Positions 44,351-57,757 are shown, counted from the first letter of the stretch. The stretch: 64,000 nucleotides of DNA from Hirsutella rhossiliensis (GCF_020360975.1 NW_025408673.1:496001-560000); one strand, 5' to 3'. Notes: generated from the sequence alone by a model not told the origin. Translations and numbers: made by a program.

Positions 44351-46756
44351 AGCTAATTAAAGATTTCTTATTTCTTAACGCTATATCGTTTATATTATAC
44401 TACTTTATAGTTAATTATATACTATGCTTTGTAATTCTATTCGTTTTCGTACTAAAGGTTAAGTTTTCGTTTAGCGTCTTTCTATTTTTTACGTAGTATT
44501 TCTATATCGATTCTTCCTTAGTCGAATACGGCTTATAGCCTTTATATATATTGCTAATAATATTTTAGTATACCGTTATATCGTTTATACTATGCTCGTG
44601 CTTTTTTATATTTATAAACTCTATAGTTTAGGTATACGTATTTATTATAATCTTCTTTATCGTATTTAACTTATTGCGTAAGTCTTTAGAATATTAAGGG
44701 TTCGGATGCCTTAGAGCGAGTAGCGTTATACTATTCCTCTATTTTAGCGTGTTTATAGATTTTATATATCTCCGAAAGATATCTCGTTAATAAACTATAA
44801 TTATCGCGGTATTTAAGTAGCGTGCTATAATCGGGTTCTAATAATATAACTTAGTCGTTTAGGTAGCGTTAATCGATTTTCTAGTAGTCTAGTTCTATAC
44901 TTAGGTAGGGTTTCGAAAGTACTTATCCTTTAAACTTAACTAGGAAGGTATTATATCGTGCCTTTATCTAGAAGTATATTATATAATCTAGGTAAACGTA
45001 TAATATCTATAAAATATACTTATAGTGCTCGTAAGTAAGTAGTGTTTATAGATCGTCTCTAAATTCTCCTCGTAGTTGCTATTCTCGTTATAGAGCTATA
45101 AAGGTATTAACTATAGCGATAGCTATAGTATAGTCTCCTCCGCGTAGTGCTAGTTAATATCGAATTAGTATAGCTTATTAGTTTTCTATAAGAATTTAAG
45201 GTATTTATTAGGTTTTAATTTTAAGTATTTCTTCGAATTCTTTAAAGTATAGAGCGTGTTCTCTAATCGTAGCATTTTCCTTTAGTAGTAAGGGTAGTAG
45301 TATAAGTTCGTTCTCGTCTTCCGTTTCTCTAGGTATTTCTTATTCTTTAGAGCTTATATCGTCGATACTTCGTTATTCCTTTTTAGGTTACTATCCGAGT
45401 TTCGTAAGTATAAGGGCTATATCTATATCTTTTTTATTATATTATTTATAGACTGCCCGTCGCTATTATCGATTTTTATTTTATATATCTTCCTAGAATC
45501 GTTTACTATACTTCCTAATCTAGTCTTAGGAGACTCCTTTAGGATAGGGGTATTCGGGTTCTACGAATTTAACTTATTTCTATATTTTAGGATCCCTTTA
45601 TTATATTATTATAAGGGTTTTCTTTAGTAGCTTTAGGAACTATCCGGTACCGTTTTTATCGTTTAAGTATACTATATATTCGTCGTTATAGTATATAGTC
45701 TAACTAAGGAGTTTATACTTTAGTTCCTATCTATTAGTAGCGTTTAAGTATTTCTTACCTTCTAGGGCTAGTGCCTAGTAGGTTTTCTTCTCCTTATAAG
45801 GTTATCTATATTCTTTAGAGTAATATCTAAGTTTCCTATAGTTAAAATACTTTCCTTTGCTTTTTTATATTACGTTTAGGTCTATCCTACCTAGGTTAGT
45901 TATATAGGCGTAGGCAATAGGAGTTTCGCGCTTCTTTTTATAGTTAGCGCGTCGGTTAAAGTTATTCCTATAGGAAGGGTTCTAGTTTCCTCTTCCTTAT
46001 TTCTTTTCTTAGCGTCGCGTATACTATCTATCGTCGATTCGTACTACTATAGCAATATAGTCCGAGAGGTTATTAAGTTAATTTTCCTTATAGAGCTCGT
46101 CCTTAACTTCTTCTTTAAGCCCGTCGTAGAATCGTAATATAAGAGGTTCGTCGTCCTAATTAAGCTTTAAGGTGACTTAATAGAACTTCGTAGTATAATC
46201 CGATACTAAGATCCTTTATCGGAGTTCTCGAAGTTTCTATTTAGCTTCTCGTTCCTCGTTAGTTATTCCAAATACCTTTATAATAGCTTCTTCGAATCCT
46301 TAGAAACTAGCAAAGACTTTATCTATCTCGTTATCTCGTCGCGCTAGTTAGTTATTAAGAAAGTCCCTTATAATAGGTCTAAACTAAGCGAGTACCGTTC
46401 TAGATAAATAATTTCCTACGTAGAGTACCTTTTCGACTAAGTCCGAAAGTTTAGTAGGGTAAAACCGGTAGTAGGCCTTAAGTTAGGTAAGAAAGTCTCG
46501 AAGCGTGCTATAAGTACCGTTAAATAGTCCTAGCTATTTTAGTTTAACTACTTCTCCGAGGTCCCTAACTTATCCGTTGCCTCCTCCGTTCCTAAGTAAC
46601 TATACCTTATATTAAAGGGTAATAATCTCGCGTATTATATCCTAAGGCGATATAGTAGCTCTAGAGTTAGTTAATCTAGCTTACTATATAGGTATATTAA
46701 TAGTTACGATATTGCTTAGAGTAATATAGTATTATACTAAATAAGAGCTTTTAATA
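44351..46756 (-). pseudogene. Gypsy gag relic with zinc knuckle
   Basis: Minus strand upstream of the protease. A CCHC knuckle survives as KYFNYRKLRYYSKEY at about 45800-45860: each ligand Cys is Tyr and the His is Tyr, consistent with RIP on this strand. Upstream (45900-46740) lies the capsid-like region with FWQ/LLRF-type aromatic blocks only partly readable. I could not identify the primer-binding site next to the 5' LTR. Confidence 0.65.
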
Positions 46757-47226
46757 TATAACGACCGGTATTATTCCTAAGGGATAAACCTATCGAGGGG
46801 TTTATATTAGTAGATATAATAGGGCGTGGTCTAAGCAATAATAAGTATATTACGTTAGTAATAAGTCGGAGGTCGTAGACCGTAGACTATAACTAGGTAA
46901 TTAGAATTAGAGATAGAATCGTAATAAAGATCTATATTAAAAGCTATTAAGCTATCTATCTAAAGGCGTAAAAGTAGGTAGCTATATATACCTATAGAGA
47001 CTATCCTTAGATCACGGTCCTAGCCGTGATCCCCTTCGTAGCTTACTATAGCTTACGAGTAAGCTATGCTCCTAAGTAGTAATCTATCTATATAAGGCTT
47101 ACTTAGCTTACGTACGCTCTAGGTAAGCTAAGCCTAAGTGACTTCTCGTCCCGACTATTATTCCGAGCCGCCTTATTACGTAAACGTGGCCGGCTCTCCT
47201 ACGGCCCGCTAACTATAGTCGTAATA
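46757..47226 (-). repeat. Gypsy 5' LTR
   Basis: A 470 bp LTR matching 39395-39864, followed on the plus strand by the TSD gttag (47227-47231). Confidence 0.92.
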
Positions 47227-50200
47227 GTTAGAATTTATAGTTATAAAGATATTAATAGCTAGCTAAGGAAAGTTACTTCTTTTAACGCTTTTAAAAGAAC
47301 TAGTAGCTCTGCCTTTATACTTAAAGTAGTAACGGTAGCTTACTTTAAAGCTCTCTAAGTAATAGTTCCTCTATAAAGGGATATAATATAACTAAAAAAG
47401 CTCTTTCTATCTAATAAATTATCTATAAAAGATAAATCGCTTAAATAAAGGAAGAATTTAATAGCTAGTTTCCTTTATTACCTTCCTAAGTATAGACTAT
47501 ATAATCTTATTAAATAAAGATAAAGGATTACTTAGTCTATTACTTCTTAGTACCTAGGGCTAGGATTTTAGTTATACTTAGCTAGCTAAGAGACTAAAAA
47601 AGAGATATCCGGTCTAGTAAAAATAGCTAAAAAAAGTAAGGAGCCTACCTTCTATTAATATTAGTATTTCTCTTACTCCTTAGCTTAAAAGGATAGATTA
47701 AGTAAAAGTTCTTTATTTAATATTAACGTAAAGGGAAGCTTCTTATTAAGGGAATTAAGGCGGTATTTATAAGCTACCTTATTAATATAGGCGTCCTAGG
47801 TAAGCTAGATAGTCTATTAAGACCTATTTTAAAGGATTTATATCCCTAAAAACTACTTTACCTCCCTTAGCTTAGTTATCTTATACCTTTATTATAGGCC
47901 TTTTATAGCCTCCCTAGCTATTACTTCTTCCTCTTCTAAGTAGGCCTAGATAATATTATTAACGTAAAAGAAGACTATAATTTTACCCTTTTATATTATA
48001 TACGGTTCCTAAGGGACCTTCCTAAAGCCTAAGGCTTTAAGGGAACCTATAAAATGCTATTACTAAAGAAGGGGTAATCTTTATAGTCTATATAGAGCTT
48101 TCCTAAGCTATAAAACCTTTCCTAGTTATTAGAAACTAAGAGGAAGTTATATATAGATAACTTCTTCTTCCTTAAGTAAGTAGTTAATAAAGGCGTTAAC
48201 TATATCTATTTAATTAAGTTTAAGGTCGAATTCTACTACTATAGCTATAAGGGTCCGAAAAGACATCCTTACTAAGGTAGTTGCCCTAGTAGGTAGATCC
48301 CCTTTTTCCTATTAATTCTTATAGATAACTAGCTAGGCTTTATACTTTTAAAGGAAGCTATATTTATTAGTCTTATAGATAAAGACCTACTTATAGCTAA
48401 GGACTTATTTTCCTTTTACCTTTTCCTTAAGGACCTCTTTAAAAGACCCTATCTCTTTATATAAGGCTAGGTAGTCTTTCTAGGCCTAGAAAAACTAGTT
48501 TTTAAAGGGTGATTTTCTAGCTACTTTTAATTTATTAGTAGGTCTAAGAGGTCTCTTTTATATACCTTCCTTACTAATAATAGCTTAAAAAGCTAGCTTA
48601 CTTTAAACGCTTTAAAAGAACTATCTTCTATAAGCGTTAGATAAAAGTTAGAAAAATAATCGAAATAAAAGAGAAATTAATCTTCTTTTATATTAGGCCC
48701 TATACCTTCCTTTGCTTTTTAAAGTAAAGATAAAAAGGCAGCTAGGTAATCCTTTAAGATAGGTGCCTTTCCTACCCCCTTAAGGGTTAAGATAAGAAGA
48801 GTAACTAAAAAAGCTACTTTTAGATCTTCTTTTTATATAAGAGGAGGCGTAGTAAGGTAAGCGTATTCTAGCTCTACCGCTTTACTATAGTCTCCTTTTT
48901 TATTTAGATTATTTAATCTAGTAGCTTCCTTTTTTTTAAAGTTAGCGTTATCCTTAACTACTTTAACGTTAGTTTCTTCTTTTATTTCCTTATCTAAGAT
49001 CTCTTCTTAAGATTATTAAAAAGGGGGGATTTAGATCTTTTAAATTAGCTAACGTTATAAGAGTAAGAGGGGCTATTAATCCCTCTTTCTATTAAAAAAG
49101 CTAGATTTATTATAAATTATATCCTTAGTTAAAATACCCTTTTATAAAAAAGGAATCTAGATCTAAAAGATATTTATAGAATTATAGCTAATAAGGTAAC
49201 TAATAAAGGCTCTAGGATTAAGCTTTCTTTTCTTCTTCCTTTTTAGCTATATATCGGTAGTTATAGCGTATACCTTATAGTAATAGGTATAAAGGTAAGC
49301 TAGTAAGGCCCTCTTTTTTATAAATAGCTCGAAGGGTAATTTTTAGTTTATTCTTTAGTTTAGTTCCCTAGGGTCCTTAGGGTCCCTAGGGGTCCGGTTT
49401 TAAAGGTAATAAGCGGTCTTAATAACTTCCCTTTAAAATTTATAGGGAAGCTTTATAGTAAGTCTTATTATATAAGCCCTTTCTATTATAGTACCCCTTA
49501 ATCTTTCTACCCCTTTATTTTAGGCCAAGGTATTTAGTACTAATAGGAGGGGTAAAATACCTTTTTTTAAAGCTAATTTAAGATATCCTTTATAAATAGC
49601 TTTCTATTAAACTATATCTTCTTTACCTTATAGCTAAAGTAGGATTTTATTTAGTTAATAAAGTCTTAGAGGGTAAACTAGTTATACTTACTTAGGTAGG
49701 TCTATAAGAAATAAGGGAAAACTATCCTTAAAAAGGTATCTATAAAAAATATTACCTTAACAAAGCTTTCTTAGTCCTTAGAGACGTCGGTCTAGTTAAC
49801 CTAAATTTCCTTATATAGCTAGTCTAGCCTTAAAGGGGTTCGTTTAAAAATTCGTCTCTTAGTCTTTCCTTAGCTATAATATTTATATTTAATAGTCTTT
49901 AGTCCCTTTATTTATACGCTTTATTATTAGCTTAGCTTATATAAAGCTAGGGGGCCTAGGTAACTAAGTTATATATACTAAAGAAGACCGTCTCTATAAG
50001 CTACTAAAAGAGGATCCTTTATAGTAAAACTATTCCTCTTTATAAGGAAAGCTAACTTCTTAATAGATTCCTTCTTATAAATAGGTTAGAATTTAAAAAT
50101 AAATTAACCGAAGTTTTCCTTACTAAGCTTAATCGTTTAATTCTTCTAAACTAGCCTTATAGGCTTAGTCGTTATATCCTAAAAGATTCCTTCCTCTTAA

Positions 50201-50921
50201 AGAAAATAAAAGGAAATTAAGCTTATTAAAAATTAAGGGTAAAAAGCTACCCTTTTTTATTAAAGAACTTTTATAGCCCTATTAAGTAATTATATCGTAA
50301 AATTTACCGTTTTATATCCCTTTATTTATATAGTTAATTCCTTAGTAATAAGGTATTCCCTTTATACCTTTTTAAAGGAATAGAATTATAAGAGTATATT
50401 CTAGATATTAAGGGAAGTACTAGAGTTAAGGAGAGCTAATCTTTATAGGGGATAGTTAGCGGGTCCTAATAGGTAGTCTTACTAATTTATAGGGAAGAGG
50501 AATACTAGATTTACTATACTAACGATTTTTTCTTAAATTTATAGCTTAAATAAGGGTAGCGGCGTTAGTTATTATTTCTTAGTAACCTAAATCTTATCTA
50601 TCTTCTTTTATAATAAGGGTCCTCCTTAAGAGACTATTATATTATTTCTTATAGCCTTTTTAAAGGGTTAAATCCTTTAAGTCGGTTTTCCTTTAAGACC
50701 TACTAGTATTATAATAATTAATAGCCTAGGGATTTATAGGCTAAGTAGCCGTTTTATTATTTAGTCTTTTATTTCTTTAAGGAATCCTTATCTTAATTTA
50801 AAAGGTCTACTTAAAAACCCCCCCTTTTTACCCCTTATTATTAATTTTAACGAGGTTCGATTTCGCCTAGTTCCTTAGTTTTTTAACTAATAGACTAAAA
50901 GGTCTATTAATAGACTAGTCG

Positions 50922-51705
50922 ACCCTTATAGTATAGTAGTTATATACCTAGGAAGCCTACTAGCTATAACGCTAGAGTTAGTTCGAATCTAGCTAGGGGC
51001 ACGATTAATTTTTAGTCGGACTAGTAAACTACGCTAACCTACTTATTAATTAGCTAATTAGCGCTTCTAGAAGCGCTTATAAATATACTAGTAGTCTAGC
51101 CCCGCTATAAGTAGGCCGGCCTAGACCTCGCCTACCTTAACCTAGCGATAAATTTATTAGGACCTCCCCTTAACCCCGGTCTAGGCCCCCCGACCGGGAA
51201 AATAAAAACCTAGGGCCGATACTAGTAACTTAATAAGTATAGCGCGAAGCCGGTATAATAACCCGACTACCGGCCCGGCTAAAGGCTAGTATTAAATAAA
51301 AGAATAGCCCGCTAAGCCTTATAGTAGAAAAATAAAGTAGAGCCTAGGAAGATATCGTTATAGGATAAGGTTAAAGATAATTATATAATTAACTATTAAC
51401 TATTAACTAAAAAAAACGCTTATACTACCGATTAACGCTATATACCCTACGTATATAAAGGAGTTACTTTCTAAGGTTACTTTATAGCGGGGCTAATATA
51501 ATTCTAACTAACTATAATAATACCTAAGATAGCTAGCGTAAGATTCTTATATATTATAACCGCGACTTAGTATAAGGGCGGACTAGCTATAAAAGAGGGG
51601 AGGGTTTTCCTTTAGGCACTTTAGTTTTTCCCTCCTATTTAACGTCGAAGTTCTAGATACCTTTAAATAGGTTACTAGTATAATCTTAATAATAATAATA
51701 ATAAT
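50922..51705 (+). mobile_element. tRNA-derived SINE, copy 1
   Basis: About 784 bp with a tRNA-like head (A-box-like tagtatagtagt; B box ggttcgaatc decayed to agttcgaatc), a long unique body and an (AAT)n tail. It sits in the gag region of Copia-A copy 4 between imperfect 13 bp target duplications (aatagactagtcg at 50909-50921, aatagactagtta at 51706-51718), as produced by LINE-assisted priming. RIPed but aligned throughout with copy 2. Confidence 0.82.
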
Positions 51706-52774
51706 AATAGACTAGTTAGGCCGGTCTAACTAACGTAACCGGGGCTAGGCCTAGAGTAAGAGGCGGAGCTAGGGCTAGGACTAGGGTAGCTATTAAAGAT
51801 AAGGTTAAGGCTCTTAAGGGAAAAGGAGCTAGAGGGGTAACTACTATAGTAGTAATAGCGGTAGCCGTAGTAATAAGGGGTATAGTAGCTATAAGGGTAG
51901 TAGGTCGAACTATTTAAGTTAAGTACTAACTATAAAGGAATAAGACTACTTATTATTATACTTTAGTAGCCTCTTTATTTAGTTCTTAGCTAGTTTCTTA
52001 AAAGATAGTTAAGTAACTATTATTAATAGGATTTATTAGTAGAGATATATCCTATAGCTATTAAATAAAAAGAGCTTTTATTAAGAAGTATTAGTTAGCT
52101 TCCTTAAGGATTTCTTCTTACTTAGCTAGCTATAAAGAAGCTAGTAGGCTCTTAGTAAAAAAGTCTCTTAGGTATATCGTATAAGTCTTCTTAATATAGT
52201 TAGTTATATAGCCCCTTAAGGGAGCTATTAAGGTTTTAAGCTTTAAAAGCTACTACCTAAGAGTTTCTTCCTTTTAAAGAGAGATTAGTTTTATAGTACT
52301 AATAGATTTTATTATTACTATATAAGTAGTAGTTAGTAGCTTTATCTTATAAAGGTATTCTTTACGATAACTCTTATAGTTACCTAAGGTAATAAAAAAA
52401 GCTCTTTACTATATAGAGGTTAGCTTAGATAAGAGAGAAGCTCCCTCTATAAATTCTATTACTTTAGGTTAAAGAGGGGGCTTAAGAGGGTCCTACTTAT
52501 TAAAGAAGACTAAATTATAAATAGTTCTATCTATATAAGCCTATAGCTCCTTTACCTACTTATCTTAATCTTAGGGCTCTATAAGAATCGTCCTATAGAC
52601 TATAGGGGTAGTAGAGTCGTTTTTTAATATTATTATAGAAGAGGGGGTAGAAAAGTTAGTTAAAAATCAGCTTTTTTAGTAAGAGGAGTAAAAGAGAGCT
52701 ATAAGGGATATAAGAAAGGTGCTTTTTATAGTAGCTAGAAGGTATAGGAATACTATTCCTCTTAGGCTTATAAC

Positions 52775-53253
52775 TCTTATAAAGAGAGATATAAGAAGTA
52801 TATATAAAATATATAAAGGTAAAAGTAAAATTAAGGGGTCGGATAGGTAAGGTAAAGATATTTAATTCTTATAAGGGCAGTAATTATAGTAAGGGAGTAA
52901 TTATTATATTGCCTTAATCCTCTTTCTTTCCTTTATTTAATACTCTTCTTTATACCTATCTAGTATTTTAATTAATAAAGAAAATCCTACTTAAAGAAGC
53001 TACTAATATCCTTTTAACTACTAAGCTTTTTACTAGTTTTTCCCCTCCTTTCTAGCCGTTACTACTATATCTATCTTATCTCTCGCTACCTTTATAGGAA
53101 GCTATCGCTACTTTTACTTCCCTTCTTACCTTTACCTTTCTATCTATACCTCCTTTTAGCTCCTTCTTTAAAACCTATTTCTTTTAGCTTCCTAGGTCCT
53201 TTATACTATAAGATATCTCTAAGAACTATAAAATTAAGCTATACTTTATAATA
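52775..53253 (-). repeat. Copia-A copy 4, 5' LTR
   Basis: A 479 bp LTR with ends tattataaag and ctttataaga on the minus strand, heavily RIPed, next to TSD actat. Confidence 0.88.
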
Positions 53254-55744
53254 ACTATTATTCCTTTAAAAGCCTTATTATCTAGCTTATCTTTAAGGTC
53301 TTTATTCCAATAATATATAAGGCTTTTAAAGGTCTTAAATTTATTTAAGGTCTTAAAGGGCAGTATTATATTATCCTTCTTTTCTATAAGACTTTTAAAT
53401 CCTATTATAGAATATAGTAATTTATTATATAAATAGGTAGCTATTAAAATAGCTTCTCCTTATAAGTATTTAAGAAGCTTAGTATTAAATAAAAGAGCTT
53501 ATACTTTTTCTAATATTCTACGATTTATTCTTTTTATTCTACTATTAGATTTTAATATCTTAAAAGGACTAGAATTAAAGGTAATTCCTTCTTTTTTATA
53601 GTAAAGCTTTATTTTATATATAAATTCTTTAGTATTATTAGAAAATATTTCTTTAATCTTAGTATTTTAAGGTTATTTTATACCTTATTTTAAAACTCTA
53701 AGAACCTATTTAAAGCTTCCCTTTTTCTTAAAAGAAGGTATATTTCTAGATATTAGGTTCTTATATCTAGGAAAGAAATGTAATAGTAATATTTATTATA
53801 AGTAAGTACTTTAATTAGCCCTTAAATATTTAATACTATTTTTTTTAAATAGGAATAAAACCTATATAAGGGTTATTTATTAACCTTATTTATTACTATA
53901 GCTTTAATATATATTTCATACTACCTTATTTTATTTTCCTCTCTTAAAGCTATTTTTATATCCTTATTATATCTTTTTAATATTTTTAAAATAGCCCTAC
54001 TATTTATATACCTTAAGCTTAAGTACTAAGTATAAAAAGCTATATCCTTTACTTTTAAAGATATAATAAGGATTAGTTAGCTTTTTAATAAAGGTTTTAT
54101 AGGAATATAATATAATTTAAATTTTAAGAAATCCTTTAGTAAGGACCTTAGCTTTATTATTTAATAAAAGGACTTTATTTCCTCTTATTAAAGTTTAGGT
54201 ATTATTAAAATAAGATTAGGATAGTATATTTACCCTTAATTTAAGTATATAAAAGTAGTCTTAAAGGATATACCTTTTTCTATTATATAGGAACTTAAAT
54301 ACTAAGTCCCCTTTTCCTTTTATTAATTTAAAGAAAGCTTTTCCTTAGTAAAATTTAAACTTAATCTTTTTATAGTTAATAAGGAAATTCTTATTAGATA
54401 CTATATACTTAGTAGCTCCGGTATTATATATAAAATTAAAGATCTTTTTATTCTTATAACTAAGAAATCCTCCTTCTCTTACCTTTAAGACTAATTCCTT
54501 TATTTTAAGAATTAAGGCTTTTAAAGGTCTTAAAAAAGAGTCTTTATTAGCTTTTATTATAAGGGTAATTATAAAGGTTAAAATTACCTTTAAATCCTTA
54601 AACGTATATATAAGGGTTAGAGCTTTAAAAAGGTTTATAAGGTTAATATCTAGGTCTATATTATCTTCTTATAAAGCTATATTTAAGACCTTATTACTAT
54701 CTTTTAAATTAGACTTTAGCTTAGTAATTCGAGCCTTCCTTTTTTTATTATTAGTAGAAATACTATTAAAAGGGGATTTCTTCTTAAAAAAAAGAAGATT
54801 TTCTCTTCTTAGAAATTTAAGTCTTATTATTATTTTTTCCTTAATTTAAAACCTAGTAAGCGGGAGCTTTATTTAGGTATAATTTATAGTAATTTACTAT
54901 AAAATGCCTTAGTTTATTATATTCCTTATAATAAGGAGTATCTATAGAATTTCTATAGGATTTCTAAGGCTTCCTTTATATTAATAAGGCTTTCTCTTAA
55001 GATTCGTTTATATCCTTTATTCTTCTAGCTTCGTTTTAAAGACTAGCTATAAGGGTTTCGAGGGTAAACGCTATAGAATTATACCTAAGGCTCTATATAA
55101 TATTTATAATATAGCTTTTAAATTCCTTATTAAAGTAATTAAGAATCTATACTATAAGAATAAATTCTAGAATTTCTATATTATAGGATTTTTAATCCTT
55201 ATAGATTTCCTTTACCTTATAAAGTTATTTCTCTAAATTAAAGTCTAAGGGACTAAGATTAAAGAGCTGCTTAATAAGTAAATAATTTAATGAAAAGTTT
55301 AACGGATTATATAGCTTTTTAAGCTTATCTTATACTTCTTTAATATTTTTAGATACCGAATTTATATTAAGGGACTATCTTTAACTTAAAGGAATATTAT
55401 AAATAAAGCCTTTATAGTTTTTATATAATTTACTTACTTTAGAGTAGTAATAAGCTTTCCTTTTATAAGGATAGCTTTTATCCTTATAGCCTATAATTTA
55501 TCCTTATAGTCTATAAGGTATAATTTAAATTTCTCTTAAGTTTAGTAAATTTATATTCTTTCTATCTACTTATTTTATATAAATTCGGTATTATTTTATT
55601 TATAGGAATCGAGAAGTCTAGACTAGAGTTTAAGAGCGTAGGGAGGTAAAAGAAGTATAGGGGAATTTCGAAAGGAATTTTAATTAGGTATTTCGATAAG
55701 GAATTTTAAAGGTATAAGTTAATTTCCTAGCTTAAAAGAAGTAA
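53254..55744 (-). pseudogene. Copia-C gag-protease-integrase relic
   Basis: Minus strand: the integrase C-terminal part is close to the Copia-A breakpoint, with EAILIATYLYNKLLYSIIGF and FKSLIYYWNKDLKDKL (about 53260-53460), the copia YLxNRxP region. Integrase core and protease continue to about 54500 and gag to about 55700. Stops are frequent and the interior domains are hard to delimit. It continues with the reverse transcriptase on the other side of copy 4 (below 38294). Confidence 0.72.
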
Positions 55745-55759
55745 GCTAAGCTTATAACC
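55745..55759 (-). promoter_or_regulatory. Copia-C primer-binding site (initiator tRNA-Met type)
   Basis: The minus-strand bases after the 5' LTR read ggttataagcttagc. With RIP allowed (G to A, C to T) this is ggttatgagcccagc, the complement of the initiator tRNA-Met anticodon arm, as in Copia-A and Copia-B. Confidence 0.6.
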
Positions 55760-56325
55760 TCTTAATTATATAAGTAAGAGCAGAGTTTTAGGGATTTAAG
55801 GAATTATATAAGACTATATAATAAAAGGAAAGAAGGAGTATAAGGTAGGATTTATAACGGAATTTATTAGTAGTATATTAGTATATAGAAAAGGTATTAA
55901 AGTTAATAATTCTATCTCTATTTACTAGCGGATATACTACCTTATATAGATAATTATAACTAAACGGAAGAACCTTTTAGGACTAGATTTAGGCTATTAT
56001 ATAGCCCTAAGACTAAGAAAATTTATAATATCTTAAGTATAGCTAGAAGTATCTTAGTTCTACTAATATTTATATTTAAATAAGGTTAGTCGTGCTAGTA
56101 TACTTAAGAGGTCTTAGCTAGTATTCTAAGCTAGCTCTATTCCTTCGATTCTTAATTATATAGTAACTAGTAACCTATTTAATAAATAATAATTTATAAA
56201 ATAATAAACGATTCTTACTCTATAAGATAAGATTTATCTATAATTAATATACTACTTATTTACTTATATAATTAAGAGAGTATATTATAGCTACTTTATT
56301 TATAGTAGGAATACTATTTCTTATA
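55760..56325 (-). repeat. Copia-C 5' LTR
   Basis: A 566 bp LTR aligned with 9703-10270 and 34814-35383. The inner end is decayed (tcttaattatat against tcttaaggtata). Confidence 0.83.
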
Positions 56326-56725
56326 GTTTAAAAGAAGGAGCTAAAAGGAGGTATAAAGAGGAGGGTATAGGAAAGAGGGGAAGTAAAAGTAGCGATAGCT
56401 TTATATAGAGGTAGTAAGAGATAAGATAGATATACTAGTAACGGCTAGAATATAGGTAAAAAACTAGTAAAAAGCTTAGTAGTTAAAAGGATATTAGTAG
56501 CTTCTTTAAGTAAGATCTTCTTTATTAACTAAGATACTAAATAAGTATAAAGAAGGGCGTTAAATAAAAGAAAGAAGGATAATTAAGGTAATATAATAAT
56601 TACTCCCTTACTATAATTACTACCCCTATAAGAATTAAATATCCCTGCCTTACCTATCTAACCCCTTACTTTTACTTTTACCTTTATATATTTTATATAT
56701 ACTTTTTATATCTCTTATTATAAGA
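56326..56725 (+). repeat. Copia-A LTR, 3' 400 bp only
   Basis: Plus-strand Copia-A LTR missing its first about 80 bp: the Copia-C 5' LTR abuts it at an internal LTR position (aaagaaggagc). It ends attataaga at 56725 next to gypsy sequence. The missing part is not on the other side of Copia-C. Confidence 0.78.
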
Positions 56726-57757
56726 ACCTTAGCTACTATATATAAATATACTTATATTATATTATTTATAAGTATATCGTTCCTTATTTCTATATCTTTT
56801 TAAGATATACTATTAATAGTATATTTAGTTATCTATTAAGAAATAGGTCTTAAAAAGCTTTTAAGTATATTACTCTTATTAAATATATTAACTTAAGTAA
56901 AGATATTATTAATATACTTTATATTTAGTATTTTAAGGTAAAAAGAAGTTATAAAATAGCTAAAGACTCTTTATACTATAATAATTATACTATTAGTAGT
57001 TATTCTTATTATAATAGTATTTTTAGTAACTTCTTTTTATAAGTGTCTTTTAATATTATATTTATGTATAGTAGCTAATATATTTCTTTTAATAATTAAA
57101 GTACTAATAAAGTAATATAACTTATATTTTAAAAAAAAGGAAGCTAAGGAAGTATTAATAAAGCTTTAGGTATAGCTTATAAACTTTTAGTCGTAAATAC
57201 CTACTACTATTATTTATTTATCTTTTATTTAAAAGATTTAAAAATTAAAAAAGAAAAGACTTTTAAATTATTTTATTATAATATTAAGAAGTAAGTACTA
57301 AGTATACCGTCCTACCTACGCTTAATATATATAAGCATTAAGTAGTAGATAACTTATAATTATTAAGCGCTCTTAATAAAGTAAATTAGCTTTTATTTAA
57401 TATTAGTAAAGAGTTTATAGATCTTAGTCTTTTAATTCCTTTTAAACCTTTTAGTAAAATAATTAAAGTAAAGAACTATAGTAAGTTAAGTACTTAAGTA
57501 ATTCCTAGGTATTTCCTTTAAGCTATACCCTTTTTTCTTAATAAGTTACTTTTATTACTAACCTTATTTTCTTATATTTAGTATTTATTTAGCTTTATAT
57601 TCTTATTTAATATTAACTTTAATTCTATTATATAGTTTAGTATTTTATAGTATTACTTTTAATAATAAGATATAAAATATTTTATATATTTAAATTCTCT
57701 TTAATAAGGAAAGTTTATAGTTAACTTTAAAAATACCTTTATTAACCTTAAATAATT

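Larger units (their letters stand above)
39395..47226 (-). mobile_element. Ty3/gypsy chromovirus-type element carrying an antisense gene
   Basis: A 7832 bp element with 470 bp LTRs and a perfect TSD gttag (39390-39394 and 47227-47231). Pol reads on the minus strand, so the 5' LTR is 46757-47226. The order is gag, protease, reverse transcriptase, RNase H, integrase, chromodomain-like tail. Between the end of pol and the 3' LTR is a separate plus-strand gene (40000-40626). The LTR ends read tataacgacc and gtcgtaata. A polypurine tract (minus-strand aaaggaggggggg, 39871-39883) abuts the 3' LTR region. Confidence 0.93.
38773..52774 (-). pseudogene. Copia-A gag-pol relic (copy 4), split by insertions
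   Basis: RNase H lies at about 39100-39394 and 47227-47700, reverse transcriptase at about 47800-48650 (the YVDD position is the complement of about 47950-47970), integrase at about 49150-50050, protease near 50400-50450, and gag at about 50650-52700, including the Ala-rich tail. The breakpoints are exact against copy 2. Confidence 0.8.
38294..53253 (-). mobile_element. Complete Copia-A (copy 4) nested in Copia-C, itself interrupted
   Basis: A minus-strand Copia-A with LTRs at 38294-38772 and 52775-53253 and a perfect TSD (actat at 38289-38293 and 53254-53258). It is interrupted by a gypsy element (39395-47226, TSD gttag) and a SINE (50922-51705). Collinear with copy 2 and far more RIPed. 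The primer site is the complement of 52762-52774. Confidence 0.9.
34814..56325 (-). mobile_element. Copia-C retrotransposon, the outer shell of a nested cluster
   Basis: A minus-strand Ty1/copia element with a 5' LTR at 55760-56325 and a 3' LTR at 34814-35383. Between them lie primer site, gag, protease and integrase (53254-55759) and reverse transcriptase and RNase H (35384-38293). It is split by a solo Copia-A LTR (37065-37538) and by a complete Copia-A (38294-53253) that itself holds a gypsy element and a SINE. Net length after removing these is about 6 kb. The flanks do not give a matching TSD (gaggt at left, gttta at right). Confidence 0.85.
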
